Source: Actinomycetales bacterium (GTDB lineage: Bacteria; Actinomycetota; Actinomycetes; S36-B12). From it: a stretch of DNA of 47,153 bases. Positions within the stretch are counted from its first letter, which is position 1; each line of letters starts with the position of its first letter. Below, in pieces: positions 36,962 through 43,738 of the stretch. The stretch lies in assembly GCA_018970765.1 (NCBI GenBank), contig JAGWVT010000012.1, forward strand, positions 1 to 47,153. The letters run 5' to 3'. Below the pieces are notes generated by a model. The model was not told the origin of the DNA. It saw only the letters and a program-made list of their open reading frames with translations, and searched no databases. Position numbers and translations under genes: made by a program.

Positions 36962-37873
36962 TCAATCCGCGGGATTGTCCCCAAAGACCGACCCGCGCAT
37001 CCGAAGCAGGCGGTAGAGGGTTTGCTGAATCTGCTCGCGTATTTGGTCGGTTAGGTCAAATACCAGCAGCGGATCATCTGCGGCATCTGATGGGTAGTGA
37101 TCGGTACGAATGGGCTCGCCGAAATGGATCCGCCATTGGGTCGGCAGCGGAATGAGACCCAGCGGACCCAGCCACGGGAATGTCGGCGTGATAGGGAAAT
37201 AGGGCAGTCCAAGGAGTCGGGCCACCGGCTCGGCATTCGCCAGCATCGGCGCAATTTCCTCGGCACCAACAATGGCTGTGGGAATGATCGGTGCACCCGC
37301 ACGCAGGGCCGCGGTCACAAAGCCGCCCCGCCCGAAGCGCTGCAGGCGATATCGCTCTGTGAACGGCTTGCCAATGCCCTTGAAACCTTCCGGCCACACG
37401 CCGACCACATGTCCTTCAGTTAGGAGTCGCTCCGCGTCCGGATGACAGGCCAATGTGTGTCCAGCCTTGCGCGCCAAGTCTCCGACGAAGGGTGTCGCGA
37501 ATACCAGATTGGCGCCCAACATCCGCAGGTGGCGGTGCGCTTCATCAAGCAGGGCCACCTGAGTCATCACGGCATCCCACGGCACGACTCCCGAGTGATT
37601 AGCAACGACAAGGGCCGGCCCCTCCAAGGGCACGTTCTCGACACCGCTGGTTTGTACGCGAAACCATGATCGATAGATCGGGCGCACCAGGGTCATCAGC
37701 ACGGTCTCGGTCAACTCGGGATCGAATCCGAATTCGTCGACCGCGTAGTCACCACGCAGGCGCTGCTCAATGAATGCTCGCGCCTGCTCGAGGAACTGTG
37801 CTTGATCTTCGTTGAGTTGCTCGTTCACAGGTGGCTCGTTCACAGGTGGCTCGTTCACAGGTGGCTCGTTCAC
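36962..37873 (-). CDS. PlsC-like lysophospholipid acyltransferase
   Basis: Acyltransferase of the 1-acylglycerol-3-phosphate acyltransferase superfamily, 303 residues from this GTG, similar in context to Rv0502. The catalytic block is VVANHSGVVPWDAV, with His93 and Asp100 separated by six residues instead of the classical four. The acceptor-binding block is VWPEGFKGIGKPF (159-171). The N-terminus is VNEPP repeated three times and then VNEQL, encoded by a 15-bp tandem repeat in which every unit supplies a GTG. The true start could be any of them. The upstream SDR gene stops 10 bases earlier. Confidence 0.88.
   Translation of the reverse strand: MNEPPVNEPPVNEPPVNEQLNEDQAQFLEQARAFIEQRLRGDYAVDEFGFDPELTETVLMTLVRPIYRSWFRVQTSGVENVPLEGPALVVANHSGVVPWDAVMTQVALLDEAHRHLRMLGANLVFATPFVGDLARKAGHTLACHPDAERLLTEGHVVGVWPEGFKGIGKPFTERYRLQRFGRGGFVTAALRAGAPIIPTAIVGAEEIAPMLANAEPVARLLGLPYFPITPTFPWLGPLGLIPLPTQWRIHFGEPIRTDHYPSDAADDPLLVFDLTDQIREQIQQTLYRLLRMRGSVFGDNPAD
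37814..37873. repeat. 15-bp tandem repeat at the acyltransferase start
   Basis: Three exact 15-bp units (plus strand AGGTGGCTCGTTCAC at 37829-37873) and one divergent unit (GAGTTGCTCGTTCAC, 37814-37828). On the coding strand each unit begins with GTG and encodes VNEPP (last VNEQL). The unit length is a multiple of three, so copy-number change keeps the frame. Confidence 0.95.
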
Positions 37874-37883
37874 GCGGTACCCA

Positions 37884-38828
37884 TCACTGGCTTGCCAGAA
37901 AATCGGCAAACGCTTCCTCTGTGCTGTATCTCGGGGCGTACTCGAAGGATTGGAGCGCTCGATCCGTGTCGAGGACGCGACCGTAGGTGAGCAGTCGTAC
38001 CTGCTCACGAGAGAAGTCCGCCTGATCACCGCCGGGGAGGCGCTTGCCGACAGCAGTCAACATCGGGGATGGGACGGCCAACCACTGGTGCCGGGTACGA
38101 CGCACGGCCTGCATCAGGGTGAGCACACCACTGCCAGCAAGGTTGAAGGTGCCTGGCAGATCTCGAGTCGCCGCCTCGCTGGCCAGGGCAATCGCATCGT
38201 CCTCGTGCAGGAATTGCAGGCGACCGTCATGGCCCAGGAGTGTGGGGATAACGGGCATCCGGAAATACTCGGTCATCGCGGTCCGGATACGGGGTCCGAT
38301 GACATTGGCCGGTCGAAGAATCGTCACGCATACCTCTGGTCGCCGGCGACGAAAGCCCCGCACATAGGCCTCGACTTCAGCACAGTCCTTGGCCCAACCG
38401 GAGGTTGGTGGATGTCGGGGATCCATACCTTCAGTGAAGATTGCTGGGTCCTTGGGACCACAGCCATAAATGGACGCCGACGACTTCACGACCAGTCGAG
38501 TGACCGAAGGTGTCTGCTGGCAGGCAGCGAGCAATTGCATGGTGCCGATGACATTGATTTCTTTCATCGCGACTCGCCCACCGGCTTGACGACGGGTAGC
38601 GATCACGCCCATATGCGCGACCGTGTCGACACCGGAATCAAGGAGAACTTTGGCGATGGCCGGACTGCGGATGTCCGTCCTGATGAATCGCACTCCCTCG
38701 AGCTTTTCGGTAGGGGGAATGACGTCTACGCCGATGACCTCAGTCACCTCGGGGTGGGTGGCTAGCGCTTGGGCGAGGCGGCCGCCAAGGGTCCGCGCCG
38801 CACCGGTGACCGCCACCACTCGCGCCAT
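37884..38828 (-). CDS. SDR-like NAD-dependent epimerase/dehydratase family protein (GalE2/Rv0501-like)
   Basis: 314-residue extended short-chain dehydrogenase-like protein. The nucleotide-binding loop reads VTGAARTLGGRL, with Arg where the second glycine of TGxxGxxG is expected; from memory Rv0501 also has Arg there. The usual YxxxK is not evident: Lys147 in TSGWAKDCAEVE has Ser143 at the tyrosine position. SSASIYG (117-123) is kept. Sugar epimerase activity is therefore doubtful despite common names. The ATG has AGGGGG upstream. It lies 30 bases after the bS22 gene, in the conserved proC/bS22/SDR/acyltransferase block. Confidence 0.85.
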   Translation of the reverse strand: MARVVAVTGAARTLGGRLAQALATHPEVTEVIGVDVIPPTEKLEGVRFIRTDIRSPAIAKVLLDSGVDTVAHMGVIATRRQAGGRVAMKEINVIGTMQLLAACQQTPSVTRLVVKSSASIYGCGPKDPAIFTEGMDPRHPPTSGWAKDCAEVEAYVRGFRRRRPEVCVTILRPANVIGPRIRTAMTEYFRMPVIPTLLGHDGRLQFLHEDDAIALASEAATRDLPGTFNLAGSGVLTLMQAVRRTRHQWLAVPSPMLTAVGKRLPGGDQADFSREQVRLLTYGRVLDTDRALQSFEYAPRYSTEEAFADFLASQ

Positions 38829-38858
38829 TCGTCCCCCTAGGACGTGCGCCGAAAGGAC

Positions 38859-38957
38859 CTACTTCTTATTTCGTCGGGCGACACGCGTACGACGGAGCAA
38901 CTTGCGGTGCTTCTTCTTGGCCATGCGCTTGCGTCGTTTCTTGACGACGGATCCCAT
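38859..38957 (-). CDS. Small ribosomal protein bS22 (AURKAIP1/COX24 domain)
   Basis: 32-residue, extremely basic protein starting [20 protein letters not shown] and ending [11 protein letters not shown]. This matches the actinobacterial 30S protein bS22 seen in mycobacterial ribosome structures (annotated Rv0500B or AURKAIP1/COX24). It sits in the same neighbourhood as in Mycobacterium, between the excisionase-like gene and the SDR gene. GAGGA lies 7 bases before the ATG. Very short genes like this are easily missed by gene finders. Confidence 0.93.
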   Translation of the reverse strand: MGSVVKKRRKRMAKKKHRKLLRRTRVARRNKK

Positions 38958-39069
38958 TCAGCAGTCCTCGTGTTCAGTCAGTGTTGAGCAGGTCAGTGGA
39001 TGTGCAACGCGAAGACTGGTTCCTGAGGGGACCACGAGTCCGCCGCTGGGCTTGCGGGAGATCAAGTGA

Positions 39070-39276
39070 CTAGGCAGTCTCGACGAAGGAGTCGCGCAGG
39101 TAGTCGTTCACGGCCTGCTCCGGCACGCGAAATGAGCGCCCCACTCGAACAGCCGGCAGTTCGCCGTTGTGCACCAGGCGGTACACGGTCATCTTCGAGA
39201 CGCGCATTACGGTCGCCACTTCGGCGACGGTCAGGAACCTGACCTCGGCAAAGGCGCGCTCTGGGGTTGTCGACAT
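39070..39276 (-). CDS. Excisionase-type helix-turn-helix DNA-binding protein
   Basis: 68-residue protein made of one winged helix-turn-helix of the MerR/excisionase type: FLTVAEVATVMRVSKMTVYRLVHNGELPAVRVGRSFRVPEQAV. It lacks any effector domain. The conserved actinobacterial version (Rv0500A in Mycobacterium) is chromosomal and not part of a phage; no integrase or attachment site is seen here. It probably binds DNA or regulates an unknown target. It precedes bS22 by 112 bases on the same strand. Confidence 0.92.
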   Translation of the reverse strand: MSTTPERAFAEVRFLTVAEVATVMRVSKMTVYRLVHNGELPAVRVGRSFRVPEQAVNDYLRDSFVETA

Positions 39277-39346
39277 CTCAGCCCAACTCTCTGCGAGAAC
39301 CCGGGTGGCCCGGTCAGCGGTCTTGGTGCCGTAAGACTAGTGGCCC

Positions 39347-39389
39347 CTGGTGGGCCTGGGAAAGGTGGTTCCCAAAATTCACCCACCAG
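39347..39389. terminator. Nested inverted repeat after acuC, possible U-tail-less terminator
   Basis: Outer arms CTGGTGGG (39347-39354) and CCCACCAG (39382-39389) pair perfectly over 8 bp and enclose an inner hairpin GGGAA-N6-TTCCC (39358-39373). It starts 10 bases past the acuC stop and precedes the excisionase-like gene. No T-run follows on either strand, so it is not a classical intrinsic terminator. Confidence 0.4.
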
Positions 39390-39398
39390 TCCCCCAGG

Positions 39399-40598
39399 TC
39401 ACCAATTCCACTGGTCCGTTTCAGCTTCCAGGCCCCAAAAATCGAAGACCGCGCGGCGGGTTTCCAGGATGGCCTGGTCGACTGGGTCATCAATCGAGTA
39501 ACCATCGTCGAATGGTTTGGGCCATGGCGTGCGACCGTCCGTCATCGTGCGCGGTGAATGCTCACCCAAACGCGAAAGAACGAAGTCGAGGTAGGAATCA
39601 GGAAGCTCGGACTGTGGATCTATCGGTGCGGCGAGTGCTTCAGCGATGAGATGCGACCAGGCTCGCGGCACGACATTGACCCAGGAGTAGCCACCACCGC
39701 CGACCGCAACCCATCGGCCGCTGGCAAATCGATGCGACCATCGATGCAGTGCCTGGTACGACATGCGTTGTCCATCGATAGAGAGATTGAGATGCGCGAG
39801 CGGATCGTCGGCATGTGTGTCGACACCGTGTTGAGTGACCAAGAACTGTGGCTGGAAAGCCTCAAGGATCTGCGGCACCACGGCATGGAACGCGCGCAGC
39901 CACCCTTGATCCCCCGTTCCCGACGGTAGGGCCAGGTTCACTGCGGTCCCCTGGGCGTTCGCCCCGCCGATCTCCTGCGGACTACCAGTGCCCGGAAACA
40001 GTGTTCGTGGGCTCTCGTGGATAGACATCGTCACCACTCGGGGGTCATTCCAGAACATGGCCTGCACACCGTCTCCGTGATGGACGTCTACGTCTACATA
40101 GGCAACTCGCTCGGCGCCCTGATCAAGGAGCCAGGCGATAGCGACACCAATATCGTTGTAGATACAAAAGCCTGAAGCCGACCCGGGCATGGCGTGATGC
40201 AGTCCACCGGCGAGGTTCACGGCATGTTCGGCCTGCCCACCATGCACGGCCTGCGTCGCAGTCAACGTGGCGCCAGCCACTCGAGCTGCCGCATCATGCA
40301 TCCCCGCGAATACCGGATCATCCGAAGTGCCCAGACCGCGCGCGATGTCGATGAAGGTGGGGTCAAGCGAGGCCTGCTGAACTGCGGCTACATACGCGGG
40401 ATCATGCACACGGTGCAGGTCCGTCATCGTTGCCGGTTGCAGATCTCCGAGCGCCAGGGCGTTTGGCAGTTCAAGTAGGCCAAGATCGATCGCCAGTCGC
40501 ATCGCCAACTGCACGCGAATCGGAGCGAGCGGATGGCCAGGCCCGAAGTCGTAGGCACCGAGCCGGTCATCCCAGACGACGGCTACCTTCTCGCTCAC
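39399..40598 (-). CDS. acuC: AcuC-like histone-deacetylase-family protein
   Basis: 399-residue class I/II histone deacetylase fold, probably a zinc-dependent protein or small-molecule deacetylase. The catalytic residues are visible: His134-His135 (GGLHHAMPGSASGFC) and the metal-ligand segment YVDVDVHHGDGVQ, with Asp169, Asp171 and His173. GGGGYSWVNVVPRAW near the C-terminal side completes the active site. In Bacillus, AcuC deacetylates acetyl-CoA synthetase; here no acs gene is nearby. The ATG overlaps the proC stop by 4 bases. A lysine acetyltransferase candidate lies 20 kb away in the same window. Confidence 0.92.
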   Translation of the reverse strand: MSEKVAVVWDDRLGAYDFGPGHPLAPIRVQLAMRLAIDLGLLELPNALALGDLQPATMTDLHRVHDPAYVAAVQQASLDPTFIDIARGLGTSDDPVFAGMHDAAARVAGATLTATQAVHGGQAEHAVNLAGGLHHAMPGSASGFCIYNDIGVAIAWLLDQGAERVAYVDVDVHHGDGVQAMFWNDPRVVTMSIHESPRTLFPGTGSPQEIGGANAQGTAVNLALPSGTGDQGWLRAFHAVVPQILEAFQPQFLVTQHGVDTHADDPLAHLNLSIDGQRMSYQALHRWSHRFASGRWVAVGGGGYSWVNVVPRAWSHLIAEALAAPIDPQSELPDSYLDFVLSRLGEHSPRTMTDGRTPWPKPFDDGYSIDDPVDQAILETRRAVFDFWGLEAETDQWNW

Positions 40599-41401
40599 GA
40601 GCCAGCCAGTTCCTCAGCTCGGTCGCGGGCCGCACGAAGGGCTGCAACGACTGAATCACGCACCGACTGCGCATCCAGAACCGCCACCGCAGCAGCCGTC
40701 GTACCTCCGGGAGAGGTGACCTGGGTGCGCAACTGCTCGGGTGTTTGGGTACTCCCTGCCAACAACGCCGCAGCTCCGACCAGGGTCTGGACCACGGCCT
40801 GACGAGCCTGATCCGACGGCAGGCCCAATTCCTCGGCGGCCTGCAGCATGGCCTCGGCGAGGTAGAACACATAGGCCGGGCCGCTGCCGGACACTGCGGT
40901 GGCCGCATCCTGCAACCGCTCCGGCAGGACCAACACCAGCCCCAGACTGCCAAGCAGTTGTGCAGCCCGATCGAGGGCTACCGCACCGCAGCCACTGCCG
41001 GCGCTGACAGCTGTGACACCCTGCTGGATGCGCGCCGGAGTGTTGGGCATTGCCCGGACCACAGCCGTGCCCGGTAGCGCAGCTTCGATGGTCTGCGTCG
41101 TTATGCCCGCGGCGATGGAGATGACCAACGCCCCAGGTCGAACATGGCCCTGCAGTTCCGTCAAGAGAGCTCGAACGTCCTGGGGCTTGACGACGATGAC
41201 GACGACATCGGCATTCGAGACAGCGGTCCGGGGATCGGTGACATCGAAACCAAGATCCCTGAGTTGTTCGGCGCGTTCGGCTCGCTTCTCCGCAACCACG
41301 ACTACCCATCCGGCCTGCACAAGGGTGCGGGCAATCGCCTCGCCCATCACGCCACCACCCAGCACCGCGATGCGATCTGTACCCGAGGTCTTAGTGCTCA
41401 T
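40595..41401 (-). CDS. proC: Pyrroline-5-carboxylate reductase
   Basis: Last enzyme of proline synthesis, 268 residues from this ATG. The NADPH loop is AVLGGGVMGEAIAR; MPNTPARIQQG, SGSGPAYVFYLAEAM and VTSPGGTTAAAVAVLD are the standard family blocks. The frame is open further upstream, but that region lies inside the preceding gene and does not resemble ProC. It begins 17 bases after the proline-dehydrogenase-like stop and overlaps acuC by 4 bases, so it is co-transcribed with a protein related to the opposite (catabolic) reaction. Confidence 0.96.
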   Translation of the reverse strand: MSTKTSGTDRIAVLGGGVMGEAIARTLVQAGWVVVVAEKRAERAEQLRDLGFDVTDPRTAVSNADVVVIVVKPQDVRALLTELQGHVRPGALVISIAAGITTQTIEAALPGTAVVRAMPNTPARIQQGVTAVSAGSGCGAVALDRAAQLLGSLGLVLVLPERLQDAATAVSGSGPAYVFYLAEAMLQAAEELGLPSDQARQAVVQTLVGAAALLAGSTQTPEQLRTQVTSPGGTTAAAVAVLDAQSVRDSVVAALRAARDRAEELAGS

Positions 41402-41418
41402 TAGCAAGAACCCATCCG

Positions 41419-42384
41419 TCAAGAACCCGGTAGCAGGGATCGCAGCGCCGGCACCAGACCGCTGGGGCGTTCGGCCAGACCGCCAACAAGTCGGGCGAAC
41501 CAGTCCGGGCCGAAGGGAATGCACACGCGCACAGCCTGGCCACTGTCGCGCAACTCACGCTGCAAACCGGTGGCTCGCCCCAAGTACATGGCGAATTCCA
41601 AGTCACCGGGTGTGCGTCGCGCCCGAAGACCCAGTGCTCGACCGATCTCGACCAGTCTCGGATCATGGGTGGCGAGGCAGACGCGATTTGGCGAGCGCAG
41701 AGCCTGCTTTGCGCAGCGAATGAAGGACTTGTCAACCTCAATCGGTTGGCTGAAGCGTTCCAGCGGGCCGTCCTCGTGACCGCCCTTGACGATGCGAACC
41801 GGTCCCTTGGCGGCACGCACGTCGGACTCGGCACGTCGCAGAGCCGCCGCGACGGTGATCGACACGGGTAGGCCCTGATCGGCGAGGTGCGCGGCCAGGG
41901 CCAGCGTGCTCGTCACGGTGTCGTCCGGGCCGATGCCCAGCACAATCCCGATCCTGGCCTGCTGCGCAGCCCGAACCAGCTCGGCCAGCGCCTGGCGACC
42001 GTCCTGGGGTGAATGCCCGCTGGGCCAGCGCGCGGAGGGCAGGGCACCGAACGGACCCGGGTAGATGGTCAGTTCGCCGACCGTGCTCAATCCAGCCTCC
42101 TGCAGGCCGAGCAGGCACTCCCAGAGGTCGGCCCGAACCTGCTGCAACCCAGCCTGCGAATCCTCCCCGGTCGCGGGATCGGCCCCAAGGCTTGCGCAGG
42201 CCCGCTCCAGGCTCACCAGAAATCCCTGGCCAGCCAGTTCGGCAGCCACCTGCAGGGCCTCGCTTGCAGTCTGACCACCGACCACGCGGCCGACTAACTC
42301 ACGACCGACGCCGTTACCGGTGATGATCCCGCCCAGGGCGTCGTTTTGAGCCAGCTGGGTGAGGACGCCTCTGAGCATGCTCAC
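41419..42384 (-). CDS. Divergent proline-dehydrogenase-like protein
   Basis: 321-residue TIM-barrel protein related to FAD-dependent proline dehydrogenase. Recognisable blocks are GELTIYPGPFG, PVRIVKGGHEDGP (195-207, usual KGAYxE), CLATHDPRLV (236-245), DLEFAMYLG (261-269) and VRVCIPFGPDWFARLVGGLAERP (ending at 307). In genuine enzymes the last block reads RRLAERP and its arginines bind the substrate carboxylate; here they are Gly-Gly (301-302). Proline oxidation is thus doubtful and another ligand or a regulatory role is possible. The GTG start overlaps the preceding stop by 4 bases; ATG 42378 is an alternative. Confidence 0.8.
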   Translation of the reverse strand: MSMLRGVLTQLAQNDALGGIITGNGVGRELVGRVVGGQTASEALQVAAELAGQGFLVSLERACASLGADPATGEDSQAGLQQVRADLWECLLGLQEAGLSTVGELTIYPGPFGALPSARWPSGHSPQDGRQALAELVRAAQQARIGIVLGIGPDDTVTSTLALAAHLADQGLPVSITVAAALRRAESDVRAAKGPVRIVKGGHEDGPLERFSQPIEVDKSFIRCAKQALRSPNRVCLATHDPRLVEIGRALGLRARRTPGDLEFAMYLGRATGLQRELRDSGQAVRVCIPFGPDWFARLVGGLAERPSGLVPALRSLLPGS

Positions 42385-42959
42385 GGCCTGACTGTAGGGC
42401 TGGTCGGGTCTAGGAGGCGCTGCAACATCGGACCCATGATGCCGATGATCTCCTCGGCCGGCATCGAGGCCAACGGTTCGATCTTGACGACCGTACGAGC
42501 TGCGGCCAGCCCGAGCAGTTGCGATGCGATCAGGCTGACCCGCAGGCGGGCATCGGGCACCCCGAGTAGCCCAACAACACGATCCATAGCCGAAAGGGGA
42601 ACTAGTTGCCCGAGGACACGGGCACCGGAAAGTCGAGTCAATCCGGCCAGATCCTGCTGGGTCTGCGCATCGTCAACCACAGTCAAGGTCAGCCGAACGA
42701 GCCGAGCGCCTAGGCCATCCAGGGTGGGAGCGATCAGGGCCGGGACTGCGGTCGCCGGATCCCAGGGCAGACGCATTGCCGAGTTGAGCAGTTGTTGACG
42801 ATTGCGCATCAACCCGCGGGCAATCTCGGGAGCCGCGGCGGCCAGGCTTCGAGCGGTCGTGCCCGCCAGCACGCCAACACCACGCACCAGCGAGGTCCCT
42901 GACGCCTCCGTGTCGACTTCATCAAGGTCATCGCCGTCATCCAGACTGAACTCGTTCAC
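42381..42959 (-). CDS. TetR C-terminal-domain-like protein without DNA-binding domain
   Basis: 192-residue protein. The first ~25 residues are acidic ([16 protein letters not shown]). The rest is helical and ends with [20 protein letters not shown] and [19 protein letters not shown], the pattern of TetR-family ligand-binding C-terminal domains. No helix-turn-helix precedes it: the region upstream is the coding end of the sugar phosphate isomerase. The GTG start overlaps that gene's stop by 4 bases, so this is the natural N-terminus. It may sense a ligand or pair with another protein. Function is unknown. Confidence 0.75.
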   Translation of the reverse strand: MNEFSLDDGDDLDEVDTEASGTSLVRGVGVLAGTTARSLAAAAPEIARGLMRNRQQLLNSAMRLPWDPATAVPALIAPTLDGLGARLVRLTLTVVDDAQTQQDLAGLTRLSGARVLGQLVPLSAMDRVVGLLGVPDARLRVSLIASQLLGLAAARTVVKIEPLASMPAEEIIGIMGPMLQRLLDPTSPTVRP

Positions 42960-43738
42960 AGCACTCCCGAGCCGGTGTGGCGACGAGCGAACTCCAGGCA
43001 GCCAGCCAGGTCGGCCAGTCGCGTAGCGCGATCGGGCGCAGTACGTGTGCTGACTTCGACCACGATCGACCCATCGAACCCGCGCTGAGCCAAGCCCTGC
43101 AGCACCGCATCGACGGGTTGGTTCCCCTGGCCGGGTAGCAGATGCTCGTCGCGAGCTGACCCGGTTCCATCGGCTAGGTGCAGGTGGATGAGTCGATCGC
43201 CAAGATCGGTAGCCATCCCAACTGCATCGACCCGGGCTACCGCGGTATGCGACAAGTCCAAAGTGGTGTGCGGATAGTCCTCGTCGCGCACGTCCCAGCC
43301 TGGTGCGTAGGCGCCGACCTGCTGGCCCCCCGCCCTCCAGGGATACATGTTTTCCACCGCGAAGCGCACTGAGGTCTCCTGGGCCATGCGCTCGATCCCG
43401 GTGATAAACCCACGCGCATACTCGCGCTGCCAACGGAAAGGTGGATGCACCACAACGGTGGGCGCCTGCACCGCTTCGGCGACGGCACGGGCGCGCTGAA
43501 GTTTGCCCCAAGGATCGGTACCCCACACACGCTGCGTGATCAGTAGACACGGTGCGTGAATTGCCAGAATCGGCACGCCGTAGTGATCGCGCAGAGCTAG
43601 CAATGCATTGAGGTCCTGGCTGGCCGCATCGATGCCGACCATGATCTCCACGCCATCGAAGCCCAAGGCCGAGGCGATTTCGAAGGCCGCCGGCGTGCCT
43701 TCGGGAAACACTGACGAACTCGACAGGCCGATCTGCAT
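42956..43738 (-). CDS. Sugar phosphate isomerase/epimerase family protein
   Basis: 260-residue xylose-isomerase-like TIM barrel. Visible blocks are [67 protein letters not shown] and [13 protein letters not shown], giving the usual Glu, Asp, His and Glu metal ligands. The substrate is unknown; Rv0498 occupies the same position in Mycobacterium. The ATG forms a TGATG overlap with the ATPase stop, which decides the start over an upstream in-frame codon. Confidence 0.9.
   Translation of the reverse strand: MQIGLSSSSVFPEGTPAAFEIASALGFDGVEIMVGIDAASQDLNALLALRDHYGVPILAIHAPCLLITQRVWGTDPWGKLQRARAVAEAVQAPTVVVHPPFRWQREYARGFITGIERMAQETSVRFAVENMYPWRAGGQQVGAYAPGWDVRDEDYPHTTLDLSHTAVARVDAVGMATDLGDRLIHLHLADGTGSARDEHLLPGQGNQPVDAVLQGLAQRGFDGSIVVEVSTRTAPDRATRLADLAGCLEFARRHTGSGVL

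Noticed and set aside
37814-37873. CRISPR-like repeat array
   Set aside because: Units of 15 bp without spacers are tandem repeats inside a coding start, not CRISPR; no cas genes are present.
38989-39048. GGTTCC-TGAG-GGGACC hairpin between the excisionase-like gene and bS22
   Set aside because: It pairs well only on the plus strand (one G-T pair), while the flanking genes are transcribed from the minus strand, where it has a C-A mismatch.
39070-39276. Phage excisionase as evidence for a mobile element
   Set aside because: The gene belongs to a chromosomal family found beside proC and bS22; no integrase, attachment site or other phage gene is present.
42960-43550. Extension of the TetR-C-like gene by ~200 codons
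   Set aside because: Lies in the sugar phosphate isomerase in another frame, is Arg/Ser-rich and shows no helix-turn-helix; the GTGA overlap gives a natural start.
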